A stretch of 64,000 nucleotides of DNA from Favolaschia claudopus (taxonomy: Eukaryota > Basidiomycota > Agaricomycetes > Agaricales > Mycenaceae). Made by a program: the position numbers and the translations under genes. The notes below the pieces were generated by a model. It saw only the letters and a list, made by a program, of their open reading frames with translations, did not search any database and was not told the DNA's origin. Position 1 is the stretch's first letter. Each line of letters begins with the position of its first letter. The stretch spans positions 124,001 through 188,000 of the forward strand of contig JAWWNJ010000129.1 in NCBI GenBank assembly GCA_037176885.1, given 5' to 3'. This document shows, one piece after another, positions 23,013-35,654 of the stretch.

Positions 23013-25063
23013 TTAAACATCGGCGGTAGCCAGAATTTTAGTGACGATACCGGTTCCAACTGGTCACCAAACGTTAGCCGGACAGAGAGAGAGTCTACAG
23101 GGTAGCTTACTGGTCTTGCCTCCCTCCCGAAGAGTAAACCTAGGAAGCAAATCAGCCAACATTTCCTTAAGAAAGGAATCATACTGACCGTGTGCCAGGC
23201 TCCATTGCGACATCATGTACGAGTTCACAAATGAGGTCTACGTTGTCTCCGGGCATAACCTACACCACGTCAGGACTAGTTTCAAGTAAATGAAGAGCGC
23301 ATTTACCATCTTTTCCTCGGGGCTGGGTGTTCCTTCAGGGAAAGACAGTGCAACTGTAGTATCGGCGGTTCGCACGAAGAGCTGGGGTTTGTAGTTGGAC
23401 ATGAACGGTGTGTATCGTCCACCTATGTTTGAGGTTAGTCGAGCTCTTTCAAGGCATCAATAAACGCAAACTTACCCTCATCTTTTGTCAAAACCTGGCA
23501 AGGATATGAGCATGGAACGAGTTGCTGGTCGCATCTCTACGCACATAGACTTGAGCCTGGAATTTCTTGACAGATTTCATTGACCCTGGGGCAATGATAA
23601 CCTGGCCGCGAGATAACTGTTCGCGCTTGAGACCACGAAGAAGTACGCCGAGATTGTCTCCGGCTTCCGCCTGGGCGATGTTAGATTAAGTATGGAATAT
23701 GAGGAAACTGCTCTGTACCCGATCAAGCTCTTTGTGGAACATTTCTATAGGGACATTCAGACTGGGTAAATGACCGAGCGCATGTAACATACCAATACCG
23801 GTGAGGGTTGTTTTTATTTTCTCGCCATGACCAATGATTTCAACTTCAGTTCCCTTTGTTGCCGTACCACGCTCTACCTGGAATTTGGACTGAGTACAGA
23901 ATACAAGGGGCAGAAATCTTTCTTACTCGTCCTGTTGCGACTGTGCCTCGTCCAGAGATGGAAAACACGTCTTGGGCATAGTTAGAATTGAGCGGATTCC
24001 GAGTCATGTTTTCGTCTACCTTCGACAGGAAGGCAGAACGGTTTCTCGAGATCACCTGTGGACAGGCAGTCAGGGCAAAGGAATAGAAGAAAGGCCGAGA
24101 GACTTGCGTTCGGGTAGGTCAAGCCATTCATCGCAAGCGTCGACAAGTTGGTTGATCTTGGTAGCGCCAATAGTATCGTCCCGACCCTCGAGAGCTGCAA
24201 GAGCTGAGCCCATGATGATGGGAGTGTTTTCGCCGTCGAAGTTATACGTCGCCAAGAGGTCGCGGATTTCCATATCGACGAGCTCAAGCATTTCCGGGTC
24301 CGAAATTTGGTCCACTTTGTTGATGAAAACCACAAGCTTCTTAACGCCCACTTGTCGGGCCAGAAGCAAATGCTCTCGAGTTTGGGGCATTTGACCGTCT
24401 GTGGCAGAGACAACAATGATAGCGCCGTCCATCTGAGCGGCACCAGTAATCATGTTTTTGATGTCTGCCGAAGTTCAAGTCAGAGGGCAACTGGGTGCAG
24501 ATAGGATACTAACAGTCGGCGTGGCCTGGACAGTCTATGTGACCGTAATGACGCGCCTCCGTCTCATACTCTACATGAGACGAGTTGATGGTGATTCCAC
24601 GCGCCTTCTCCTCCGGAGCCTTGTCAATTTGGGCATAGTCAGTGAATTTTGCGCCACCACGGTCTGCAAGAACTTTGGTGATGGCGGCGGTGAGTGTTGT
24701 CTTCCCGTGGTCAACATGTCCTGCAAAATGTACTGAGTGAGTGGTTCGAGCTTTCATTACATATGAACGCACCAATAGTGCCAATATTCATGTGGGGTTT
24801 GACGCGGGAGTAGACATCGGCATACCCTCTCCTGGACACTGCGGAGACAGATATGAACTCGGATACAGCGCACAAAAACGCGTATACAAACCAAAAGCTA
24901 CGTGGGCTGGCCAGGCGCGGCGGCAAGCGGGGAAAAGAGAAGCTGAGACGTGGATGAGCAAAGAAAGGAAGCGAAAAAGAAAAGACAAACCTCGCGAGAG
25001 AACGCCCGCTGCTGCTCTGCAGGAGACAATGGGCAGAGCAACTGCCATGGGAGCAACTGCCAT
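23013..25063 (-). CDS. TUF1: Mitochondrial translation elongation factor Tu
   Basis: Fourteen exons give 433 residues: 24991..25063, 24773..24838, 24514..24720, 24108..24464, 24020..24055, 23927..23970, 23793..23877, 23719..23744, 23545..23670, 23476..23494, 23307..23422, 23189..23259, 23111..23139, 23013..23059. EF-Tu delivers aminoacyl-tRNA to the mitochondrial ribosome. GTP-binding motifs are all present: [26 protein letters not shown] and SAL; domain 2 and 3 blocks include [13 protein letters not shown] and [14 protein letters not shown]. The presequence is [20 protein letters not shown]. Intron 1 is unusually long (152 nt). Intron 4 (24056..24107) needs a GC donor, GCAAGT. The start codon is only 54 bp from that of PEX14 on the other strand. 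Confidence 0.95.
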
Positions 25064-25117
25064 GGGTGTTGGAGGAAAAAGTATCAAAAGGTCCGGAAGT
25101 TGCCGAAGTTGCCGAAT
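25064..25117. promoter_or_regulatory. Very short divergent promoter, TUF1 / PEX14
   Basis: Only 54 bp separate the two start codons. On the plus strand the interval contains AAGTTGCCGAAGTTGCCG, a tandem repeat of AAGTTGCCG preceded by CCGG. The TUF1 start itself is doubled: a 12-base unit beginning ATGGCAGTTGCT occurs twice in a row on the minus strand (25037..25063). Confidence 0.6.
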
Positions 25118-26175
25118 ATGGCTTCACCGGAACGCCAGGAGCTCATTCGCAATGCCGTCGTCTTCCTCAACGATCCCAAAGCAAGTCTGCGCCATCCCTG
25201 CTCTGTAATACACCGTAATCGTCTACTAGACTCAGCCTTCTCCCATCACCCAGCGTATCCAATTCCTAGAGGCAAAGGGCCTTACTGCTGCTGAAATTGA
25301 CCTCGCCATCCGCCAAGCTGCTCAAGGCTCCCCATACGCGCCGGCTTATGCCCAGACGCCTTATTCAATCATAGCCCCTCCCCAGCACCAGTGGGATTGG
25401 CGGGACTACTTTGTATGCTTTTAACATCTTCAACGCATAAACACATGCGAAACAACACCAGATTACTGCTGTCGTATCGGGCACCGTCACTTGGGGCGCA
25501 GTCGCTCTTTTCAAGGTAACTTGCTTCATTATAACCAGTCTAACATCGGTTGCCAATTTTATAGAAATATCTACTACCCCATCTTCAACCACCGACATCC
25601 ACCGCTTATGAAGCGGACCGGGACGCACTGACCGCCCAGTTCGACGCAGCGGAAGCATTGCTCAAGGAGATTCAAGCTGAGTCTGCTGCTGTCCGTGCAG
25701 CAGTAGAGGCCCAGAAGGAGGTCATTGATGAGACGACGAAAAATGTGGATGCCATGGTCCAGGAAGTACGCGACGGAGAGGCGAAAACACGCGACGAAAT
25801 GCGTGAAATACGAGAAGAGATTAATTCTATACGTGAAATGCTACCCAAGGTGACGGCCTCCCCAGTTCAGGCCGCGTATATCTCAAACTCTGCTCGTAGA
25901 TGATCGAGAGAAACAAGGATAGCCAGACGCAATCGTTGGCTGAACTCCAGCATGAGCTCAAATCTCTCAAGGCTCTTTTGCTGAGCCGCGGCTCGACAAT
26001 ATCCAGCAATAGTCAACCTTCCACACCGATACCTGCTCTTGGCCGGCCTGCGATTCCGGCATGGCAGCTGGCTGGTGCGTCTTCCACCACGACAACTGAT
26101 AACAGTGCTCCAATGAGCAATGGCAAAGGAAAAGAGGTGGAAGTATCTGGGGAAGCTGGGGGCCCTTCGACGTGA
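25118..26175 (+). CDS. PEX14: Peroxisomal docking protein PEX14
   Basis: Five exons (25118..25180, 25230..25412, 25462..25515, 25565..25849, 25900..26175) give 286 residues. Pex14 is the membrane docking factor for PTS-receptor cargo complexes. The N-terminal receptor-binding domain reads RQELIRNAVVFLNDPK, then QRIQFLEAKGLTAAEIDLAI with the aromatic pockets expected. A hydrophobic segment (ITAVVSGTVTWGAVALF) follows near residue 90, then a coiled coil with AEALLKEIQAESAAV and MREIREEINSIREMLPK, and a Ser/Pro-rich tail. Intron 1 (25181..25229) has a GC donor, GCAAGT, directly after DPK; no GT donor there keeps frame. The gene is shorter than yeast Pex14 but similar to other basidiomycete forms. 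Confidence 0.93.
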
Positions 26176-26343
26176 ACAGCGTAATGTGTACTGTACTTCG
26201 TAGATATTGTCAGACCGTCATATAACGTTACCTAATTTCGACTTTGCTTCGGACCACCACTCTCATCTGAGATTCTCTGAGCTCTGGGAATTGGAAAGGC
26301 TCGTTCCTTTGTACGCCTCAGGAAGTGAAGATTACTGCTGCCA

Positions 26344-29300
26344 ATGTTCTCGTCGTTCGTCAACTTCACCCACCAGCAGTCGTCGCCATCCTCCGCACGT
26401 CCCGCGTCACCCGCTAGGACTCGCTCATCCGACTCGCATGGCTCATCCACTGGGCAACTAGCTGAAAATGCTCTTTCCAACCTCCGTAAAAGCCTCGCAA
26501 GTCAGCGTTCTGCTAGTCCAGTCCAAACGCCCAAGGGCTCTCCTGCCCCCAGACCACATAAGATGACTCTCGAAGATCGTCTTAAAGCTGCCACCTTCAC
26601 CATTGGCGAAGCATCCGGGGATACAACGCCTGCAGCGTCGTCTCGAGTCTCGCCTGCGCCACCGCTGGCGACCACGCCCTTGGAAGCACCAAACGAGACT
26701 ACAAAGTTCGAGGCAGCAATCGAGCATCCATTGTCCCCTTCATCCACGCCCCTTCCCGAGTCGCGCGTCGCATCTCCAATAGAGATGCATGAACCTATTC
26801 CCATCCTTGCGGTGGCCGCACTCACACCCTCCGACCTCATTCCGTTCGCTTCAGAGCCAGTAACTTCAGAACTTGAACCCACTGCTTTAGAACACAACGA
26901 AGCTCTTGGAATCCCCTCACCACCCCCCGAGCCCGCTCAATCCTTACCGCTTGCGGAACCTGCTCCATCTTCACCACGTCCTGAACCCGCTCCGTCATTA
27001 CCACCTTCAGAACCGGCTTCTTCCTCTCAATCCGTCGAACTGCCGTCAGACCCACTTTCAGCCGTTTCTCCCAGACCTCGGAGCGTCCAGATTGATTCTG
27101 TTACTGTACTGGAAGCTGAGGCCTCTCTCCTGGTAGACTCTACCCCCAACTCTCCGTCTAACGAAGGCGTACCTATCAATGACGTGGACACGTTACAGGA
27201 GCGTCTTAAGCTCGTCGAACAACGGTTTTCCGGTAATAAATTATCATGTCTGACTATCATAGCTTTTTGTTTGACGCTTTTCAAGATGTATCTCTATCGT
27301 TCAAGCGACTGCAGGCTGAAAAGGCCGCTGCGGATGCCGTCCTCAAGGAACTCACTCCTCTTGAAACCATAAGCGACTCGCAAGCTTTCCGGGACTTCGT
27401 TCAGAACGTCATACTGAAATCTGAGGTCAGCTCATTCTCTTTCGGAAAAACCTGTCATCATGAGTGAACAACATACCTAGATTTCTTTGGAGGAGATCAC
27501 CCGTTTGAACGGGAAACTTGGGAGTGAGTCGAATATTCGTTTAGAGAACCATTGTAACATTTTATATAGCACAGGAAGAGCGTATAGAGGAGCTCCGTGA
27601 TACCCATCGCCTTGAATCCTCATCGCAATCGGCTCAGATCGAAAAGTTGAAAAAACAATTATCAGAATCTGAAGCTTTGCTTGCGGCCTCCCAAGGACAA
27701 AGCGATGAAAACTCTTCCGCGGCAAAGGTTGAGATTGAACGTTTGACAAAAGAGGTAGAAAGCTCCAAACGGATAGCGAAGGAGGAGGAAGAGAAGCGTG
27801 TCAAAGCCATTAGTCTCTTGAAAACTGTGAGGCAGAAGCTGGTCAAAGCCGAGAAGGAGAGGGACGATATCCAACGCGAGATCGCAGCTTCAAAAGATAA
27901 GGACAGAGCTGAGAAAGATAGAGACCAGCTCGAGAAGTCCAAGCTACAGTCGGAGCTGGAAACGGTCCACGCAGAGCGCGAGAAGGCCGTCATCGGGCTA
28001 AAAACGCAATTCGACAGAGAGTTGATATCTCTTAGAGACAAGCATGAGAAGGAAACCGCGGTTATGCGTGGACAGTTTGAGCTCGAGGCTCTTACTACCA
28101 AGGTTCGTTTCCGTTTTTAGCCAAGTTTTTCTTTCTAACGAGATAGGCAGAGCTCGCATTCAAAAGAAGTGACTACATTAACTTCACGCATAGCCACACT
28201 GGAATCGACTGTCACAAGCCTCACCAACGACAAGAACACGTTCTTCGACCAATTGCAAATGCGACAAGCGGAACTGGAATCTTCTCAGTCTCATTTGGAT
28301 TCATTGCAAAGCCAGAATACTGAATTACAATACCAACTCCGCGAATCCGAAGAACGGTTTGCCCTTCTCAATGACGATATTAGTGAAGTTCGCCGAGAAC
28401 AAGATAGTCGAGCTCGGGAACCTACCACCTCCGCGGAAGAGGTTTCGCGTCTGCTCGCAGCAGCAGAGGCAAAATACGAGCTCAAGCTGGCGGATCTCAG
28501 GAAAAACATGAACGCGGTTGAGCGGGAGCGAAATGAGAGTGAGGCACAATGGAGCCGCAAGCTTCGCGAGAAGGTTCGGGAAAACGACGAGCTCAAGCAG
28601 GTTCTTGGTTCTGCGGCGAAGAACCGAGAGCTGGATGAGGATGCTGTGGAGAAGTTGAAGGACCAGATTCGATCTCTACAAGAGGAGGTTCGACTTCACC
28701 AAGCTCAAGTCGAAGAACTGCGAGCTCAAACTGCTTCATTCCAAGACGCAGAGGTATGTGTGACCTAGCTTTCGAAAATTGATCCCACGCATTTATCGGT
28801 GTTCCCGACAGTCGTCGACCAAAGCTCAAGAGACTGAGATCAGTGCCAAAATTAACTCGCTAGAGCAGCTGTTGGAAGACCATAAGTCTCGAGAGACACA
28901 GCTCAAGACGAGTAACAAGGTATGACTTGCACTTCCCTTCGCTCCTAGTGTTTTATCTCATTTTCAATGGCAGACTCTCCGAGAGGAGTTGCGAAAAGTC
29001 CAATCATCGGCGGCCTTGTTGGAACGGCAACGTAGGCGCTATCTTCGGCTTGTTCCACATGAAGGTTGACGATAGTTTTTCAGGCAATCCCGGTGTCGGA
29101 TACTGGTCAAGGGAATCGGCCACTGCAGATCCACGAAATTCGATGTCTTCGGTATCTGACTCGCGTGTTGCCTCACCTACCCTCTCCGCGCCACCGAAGC
29201 AAGAGGAAGAAGAGGTCAACTTGGAGTATCTCCGAAATGTCATTCTACAATTCCTCGAACATAAGGAGATGAGGGTAAGCCCTGATTTTTTTTTTGGGGG

Positions 29301-29407
29301 GGGCTCGCACTCAACCAGAAGTTCGTCAGCCTAACCTGGTGAAGGTATTATCAATTATTTTGCATTTTACGCCGCAGGAGACGCGGCGGCTGGTTGCAAA
29401 AGTCTGA
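26344..29407 (+). CDS. IMH1: GRIP-domain golgin, IMH1-like
   Basis: Nine exons (26344..27232, 27286..27425, 27481..27523, 27570..28102, 28151..28753, 28812..28919, 28974..29031, 29084..29274, 29330..29407) give 880 residues. Residues 1-290 are Pro/Ser-rich and disordered. Residues 290-790 are a long coiled coil (for example KEVESSKRIAKEEEEKRVKAI and DAVEKLKDQIRSLQEEV). The C-terminus is a GRIP domain: VNLEYLRNVILQFLEHKEMR, then PNLVKVLSIILHFTPQETRRL, including the Tyr that contacts the Arl1 GTPase. Such golgins tether vesicles at the trans-Golgi. The intron splitting the GRIP domain contains T9 G8, a run prone to sequencing error. Identity by GRIP domain is firm; orthology to Imh1 is inferred. 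Confidence 0.88.
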
Positions 29408-29697
29408 ATTTTGTTGTGGCATAGATCTAATACTGGCGCGGTTAATTGATTCATGTAATAAGGAGTTGAATGCATCCGATGCGGCGTTCGCACAATGAGT
29501 TGCTGCTATAGAGTGTACTCGCGCTAATTTCTCAAGCGCGAGGAATGATGTGTGACAAAGCCACGTGAATGTTGCAATCGCGTTTGATGCCAATGTCACA
29601 GGGAATCGCTCCCTATCGCTCCTCGCTTGGCCTCAAGCTCATCCTGCCAGTCCAACACCGATTAGCTCCAGCCTGAGGCTGATTTGAATTGGGAGCA

Positions 29698-32600
29698 ATG
29701 TCATTAGAGGATCTAACAAGAAATAGTTTCCAGTCCGGAACGAGTCCGCGAAAGGTCTGTTTGCAATTGCCAGCTTTCATAGTGAACCAGCTTGTACTCA
29801 ACCGCATGCAGTGGATCTCACTCTGTAAAATGTTTCTCGGTAACCAGAATGCATTCGACAGCCCATATGCCACACAGCGCGCGCTGAGCAGTCAGTTCAT
29901 GCCTATTTCCTGATAGCACATACAAATCTGCAACGTTTTCTTCAGATTCAGTTTTAATACTTTATCGCTCTTTCCCCGGTGATCCAGACTTGCAAGAGTA
30001 TTTGAAGATTGCCATTCAGTGCGAACTACCGCTCGCTGTTTTTGTTTCCACATTCCTTTCGGCTGCACGTGTGAGTTGTTTCAATGTCGCGAGCGAATGA
30101 TGGTGCTCATTCCGTAGTCGACAGAACTGCATGCGCCTGCAACTCTCGACATGCTTTGCAGAACAGCTCTGGATGCTCATTATTCTTCCGGGATACCGAC
30201 TGGACTTTCCTTTGCTGAAACACCCATGACAGTTTCAAATACATTACAGGATGCCCTTGCACTCCTTCGTGTCGCTTACGAGCTACCCATATCGCACTAT
30301 CATCAGCTTACCACCTCTGCGTCGGAGCTGATCATCCTGTTATTTTCGGCTGCAGACATGTCGCAGGTCGGTTGTCTGTTGGATAGATAACTAAATCGCT
30401 TTTTAACGCGAAACGTAGGTCCCTCCGTCGCAGGCCATAGTGCTTTTGAATGACGTGAGCACTATGATGACACATGCCTCCATCTCGCAGGACGTGAGAC
30501 AGGTATTGGAGTCGTTTGCCCTCTCGTTAGGCCTCCTGGTCGGAGATGATGCAAAGGCCGCCTCAGATGTGCACTTGATGCATAGTTTCCAGTTGGCTCT
30601 CGGAAAGACTAACACAGTTGGATCGACTACGAATACTGATACCGTCAGTCTCAGTCTTACTCTGAGCTACTTGGTAATGGGTTTGTCTTCTACCAAGTAT
30701 CTTTGTTGCTTACCTGTGAACACCATCTGTTAGGTCACACATAGAGCAAAAGAATTCGGCGCGGGTAGTGGAACAGATCCCGCGGCGCTGCTTGTGAGCT
30801 TGTTTAGATGGAGTTCCTGGGCTCCCCCAGTGTTCTACACTCAACTACTACTTTCGGCATTCATCTGTCTGTCTGAAACCTCTGCGGTATCGCCGGTGAT
30901 TTGGAGGGCTTTCCTTGTTGGCAGGGTTTGTCTTCCATGCTTTATACAGCCTTGTGATCCATCGACATATCACTTTAGCTCCCTTCCGTGTTATTATCTT
31001 TCGAGAAGTTGTTGAATACAGATAGTGCGGCGCCTGAAAATTGGGTAAGACTGCCTCGTAATTATCTGCGCCTCCACAATTCATCGTCTCTTCATCAGAA
31101 GACTGCCCTTCAGGTAGCAGTCACGTCAATTCTTCGCCGTGCTGAGCTTGTTGAACGATGCGACCGTATTGTCAATCAATTTGCAAATTCTCACTCAACA
31201 CATCCGGAGGACTCGACCTTGTCTCGTATACTGCCTCGGGACTTCCTGCGCAGTCTATTGCTCTCTGGGCTTGTAGATCAGTCATTTGTCGTCGCAATGG
31301 ACCCCACTTTTTCAAACGATACCACTGTATACCTGCAATCAGAGGCGCAGGACTTGGGACTCGAGCTCGAAGTATGTCCCTGTGTCATTTGCTGCTTACA
31401 AAAAAACAACTGATGCTTGGCTACAGGCGTACCTCAGCTCTAAACTCACGCCTGACATGGATTTTGATGAAATCCGGCTCTGGATAGAGCGAATATGGAA
31501 TGATAGCAGCAGTCATAAAACATTTACCGACATTGCACTCCAGGTGTGCTCGACTAGTGTACTGTGTGTATGTCTAATCCTTCTCATCTCAAGCGTTTCA
31601 AAGCGTCCGCCAATTCATTGGATCCAGAAGCCCTGGAAACGCTGAGTTTTTGGAGCAGGGTGTTTTGCCTTTGTGATACTGCGCTCGACATGATTTCGCT
31701 TCACTCGAGGATATCTGACTTGATTTGTCATGCTCTGCTCTTTCTCCAGCAATCTGATTGCGAGACAGTGGGTAAGCAATAAATAAGCAGCCCAATTTTT
31801 TTTTGCTGAATATAATGGACTTTTAGGTGATCCGCAAAGCGCGGTTAGCCACATAGGAGATGTTGTCCTCTTTGTGCAATCTACACTCGTTCGATTTCAT
31901 GTGAGCTCGGGGGTGCTTGACTTGATACACCAACTCATTATACCAGCTTGACGCGGACACCTTCACTTCCGGCGGTCGTTCTGTGTCATCACGGTTCCTC
32001 AGATCCACTGCAATTGTTCATCCTTTGGATACACTATCCGGGGAGGACGCAGTTGCGTTCAGTGCGTGGTACAAAGCACTTTTCGATCGCAGCAGCGAGG
32101 GAATTGAAGACACAATCCTTCGGTCAGTCGAATCGATCGGGATTGGATCTCGCCGACTCTGAGTCTCTCTTCTCACAGCTCGACACAACCCAAGGTCTTG
32201 CTACGTGTATCGGCTTCTCTTTTCTCGCATGCCATCAGGGATGCAAATATAGACGAAGAGGTGTTGAACAACGGAATCTCATACTTCACAGGACCTTTGT
32301 TGCGCTGGACTCTTGTCGGGGTTGTCCAAGCTTTGATTCAAGAGATTCAATTCAAAGGGTACAGTACCTGGCTCATTTCTAAGGACACTTGATCTGACTC
32401 GACGCCAGTTTTTCTGCGCCGAAGCATTTCAACGTTTTACAAACCCTTTTCCTTTCGACCGGTGTACCTCGCATCGTGAAATGTTTATGCGGACAAGGCG
32501 TTCAAGCACTATTACTTGACAAAAGAATTCAAAACGTGACCAATTTTGACGTGGTTTCTATGCATAGGGCCATTCTCCATGCTTTAGGAATGCCAAATGG

Positions 32601-33172
32601 CGAGTATTGTCCCTGCTCACTATCCGTGTTTGTTCATCTACGCACAGGGCACTCTCGATCGCCCCCACTCGACACTCAGATACCTGGGCAACCTCAACCG
32701 AGGCAAGCTATTCGAAATGCCATAGCGAAAGCACGGGCATCCAAGGCGCCTTACTTGGATATTGAGCGCTCCATGAAAACTTGCGGCTGCGAGAAATTCT
32801 TAACGCTGCTGTGGTCGGAACTCCTGCCAACTGCGAACCTTGGGGAGTCGGATATCTGCACCCGTATTGCAACATTTGCGCTGACTATGCCTCGTCCATC
32901 TGACTCCCCTCCTCTTCTGGCGATGTTCCTGAATGTCCTGCTTCCGCGCCTCCTCACCACTATCGATAGTCGACAAGCAGGGGACCAAACCGTTGCAATA
33001 GACCTCCTCGGCTCTATCGTCTCCTCAGTTTTAACTGCATCTCTGCATCTAGATCTTGCTTTTACAGAGGTTCGCCGACCAGTTCTGGGCCAACCATGCA
33101 CTGTCATGGCTCGCAGAGTGGCAAGCGATCTACGGTCACGAGCGAAAATGCGTGGTCATGCAAGTCAAATGA
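29698..33172 (+). CDS. MED5: Probable Mediator complex subunit 5
   Basis: Sixteen exons sum to 895 residues: 29698..29754, 29812..29890, 29946..30070, 30118..30366, 30419..30673, 30734..30925, 30979..31044, 31099..31371, 31427..31543, 31594..31771, 31827..31900, 31947..32122, 32179..32358, 32409..32599, 32648..33018, 33068..33172. The N-terminus MSLEDLTRNSFQSG and blocks such as LAVFVSTFLSAARSTELHAP and YELPISHYHQLTTSASELI resemble the basidiomycete Med5/Nut1 family, an alpha-helical tail-module subunit of Mediator. No catalytic motif is visible. Intron 14 (32600..32647) would use GCGAGT; the frame also stays open through it. The last exon is uncertain: another splice could give a different short tail. 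I rely on remembered family patterns, so this is moderate. Confidence 0.6.
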
Positions 33173-33337
33173 TTCTGCAACGACTTGCTTCTTCGCAGTC
33201 CTTCGTGGCCAACTTTCCGATCTTCAAGAGCGACTCGTAACATGCATATTTGCTAACTACGGTATGATAGCGTCTCGAAAACAAGCAGGAAAGCGAAATA
33301 CAGAATGCCTATGATACAAAGTGCGTGTCGTTCAAAG

Positions 33338-35654
33338 TCATTGAATCTCCGTTTGCAAGATCAGCTGGCGAGTAGCTGATGAACGAGGTACGATGGTGCA
33401 TGAAAAGGGCATAGGATGGCTGGTTCAAGGCACCTTTTTCAGTCTTTACATGGAACCTATTCAAGGACTTACTTACCTGAGAGAATTCGGCGTAAAGTCC
33501 GTACACGGCTCTTTGACCTTTCCATGTTTGTCTACCTCTTTTGATATGTCGTAAACTGTGAGCACCGTCGCTACGACGATCCACAGTGTGTCCAAAGCAA
33601 GGTATTTGCCAGGACAGACCCTGAACTACAATCAGGACACAGCAGAGGATTTGTAGGAATTAACAGACCTTCGGCCGAACCCGAACGCTGGGTCAGGCAG
33701 TTGATTTAATCCATTCTTCCGGTTTTCTGGGGAAAATCGGTCCGGATTGAATGCGAGAGGGTCTGGATACATTTCGGGGTCGTGAAGTATTGCCCATACG
33801 TTAGGGAGAACTGTTTGGGAGAGCATAAAACCAAGACTGTTTGCCAGGAGTAAGGAACAAACCTGTTGTGCCCTATGCCATATTTAGGACGAATTTGAAG
33901 TGGAGAGCATCGACTGACACACCTTTGGTATCCGGTATCCTTTGTATACATCGTCCTCTAAGAGATGGTCAACCGTGATTCGATATAGGCAGAAAAAGTC
34001 CCACCCGTAATAAAGTGAGCTAGGCCGAGCTGGTGGTTATGGGTCAAACGGTCAGCGCAGAACCTGGGGCAAGGCGAGGAGTACGTACGGGGGTGACGGG
34101 ATTCCAGCGCAAGAGCTATGAATCAGAAATAATGGGGCTTGATCAGCAAACAAGGGGAGTGAAAACTAACCTCATAGCATATATAGTCCTATACAACATG
34201 AGAATAGCATTCTTGCAAACGCGCAATGCTCACAATGTAAGGAAGCTGCGATCGATCTGTGAAGACAGGTAGTCGGTGTTCAGGGCCAATGACGTTGTCG
34301 AGTTCGCTTTGTGCCCGTTTTTGAGATTCCGGGTGGATGGACATCGCAAGAAACAAAGACGAGATGGCAGATACAACAGTGTCTGCTCCCGCAGCGTACA
34401 TTGTCGCAGCGACATTTTTTATGATTTTTTCATCTGAAGGGACGTGTGCTACGGAGACGCGCTCCAGCTCTTCTGACACGAGACATTTGGATGCTGTTCC
34501 TCGAGCCTGAAATGCACACACTATGATGAAGCCAGTATCCATGATCCAAGTACTAACCATTTCATCTTTAACAATAGCGTAAGGAGTTTCAAGCATGGCG
34601 CGAACAGGTTTGCGCCACTCAAGTGCCTTTCTCCGGAATCTAAAGAAGACTGGGGCATACTTCAAAAACGGAATGTAGTCCTGAGCAAAAGGTGAGTCGA
34701 GTTGAACGTAATCGTATGAAGTAATAATCACTGACAACTAAATATGTTCCAAATATGCCGGCCTCTGCAAGACTCGCGAGAGCCTTGTCGGCTAGAGCAA
34801 CATAATCGTTGGCTAAAACGTTGTGGGTACACCGCAGGATGTGTAGTGCTCTACACTGACCTTCTCCAACTTGGGGCCCATAGGTCATCTTCAGAACGAT
34901 ACGAGCCGCGCATTTTCTAACGTGATTTCGAAAGTCTTTGGGAGTTGTAAGGAGGCGGCGGCATAACGCATGGGTCTCTTGGATTTGTAAAGGATGCCAG
35001 GTCACGGAGGAGCCATTTGCGGGCAGATGCCGGTGGAGCATGATTCGGTGTGCTTGCCACCAGGTCCCATACGGAAACGCTAATAGGAGTTCAGGGAGGC
35101 TTAGCTATACATGGAGCCCAATGCGGACCTGATACGAGCCAATCCCAGCCAATTCTACATGAATTCCAGTCACGCAGAGAAAACAACAGAAAAGACAACG
35201 AACAAATCCACAATCATGGTTCTGACAGGACGGCTTGAATACTTTCCGCTTCGTTTCTCGAGGAGGTCGGAAACAACAGTAGCAGTATTGAGCACTGACG
35301 ATGGATTGGTGTTGAATATTCCAACGAGAAGAAAAATAGTGCAAACCGAGGATTGGATTGCCAAAGACACGGATATAAATGAGCTCGCCTATGGAAACTT
35401 TGTAATTGCATGGGCCATAAGCACTGTGTCTAGATACCATAGATCTTTCGCCATTCATCGGAAGCATAAGCCAGCCAAGGTCGTAGACGTGGAAGGTTGA
35501 CATTGCCCCAAAAATTTGCCTGTGGGCCTGGAGGTAAGGGCAGACCGACAAGCTTGTTCTTGAGGGAGAAAAAATGGGACCAAAAATAGGCGAGAAGACA
35601 GCAGAAAAGGGAGAGTAGGGTGAGGGACTCGAGGGAGGAGAAATCGCGCATCAT
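33338..35654 (-). CDS. Cytochrome P450 monooxygenase
   Basis: Sixteen exons give 515 residues: 35438..35654, 35347..35388, 35204..35294, 35129..35154, 34861..35079, 34739..34812, 34558..34680, 34234..34506, 34171..34188, 34089..34115, 34005..34029, 33923..33957, 33863..33872, 33669..33810, 33477..33620, 33338..33419. An N-terminal anchor (LTLLSLFCCLLAYFW) and the hinge GLPLPPGP place it in the ER membrane. Landmarks: WWQAHR (C-helix WxxxR), YAAGADTVVSAISS (I-helix), ELLR (ExxR), NPDRF, and the haem loop FGFGRRVCPGKYLA. One exon is only 10 nt. The substrate is unknown; it stands alone without other biosynthetic genes. It resembles basidiomycete clan families such as CYP5144 or CYP512, but no family is assigned. 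An ATG at 35728 would add 25 residues. Confidence 0.95.

Noticed and set aside
26502..26897. Reverse-strand frame over the golgin gene
   Set aside because: Shadow of the Pro/Ser-rich N-terminal region of the golgin.
29289..29308. Homopolymer run T9 G8 as a possible mobile-element scar
   Set aside because: It lies inside a normal intron of the golgin gene; no terminal repeats or target duplication are seen.
33173..33383. Extension of the Mediator-like protein past the stop at 33172
   Set aside because: Alternative splices (for example at 33155 or a 36-nt intron near 33239) stay open but would run into the P450 3' end and use weak sites; not supported over the simple stop.
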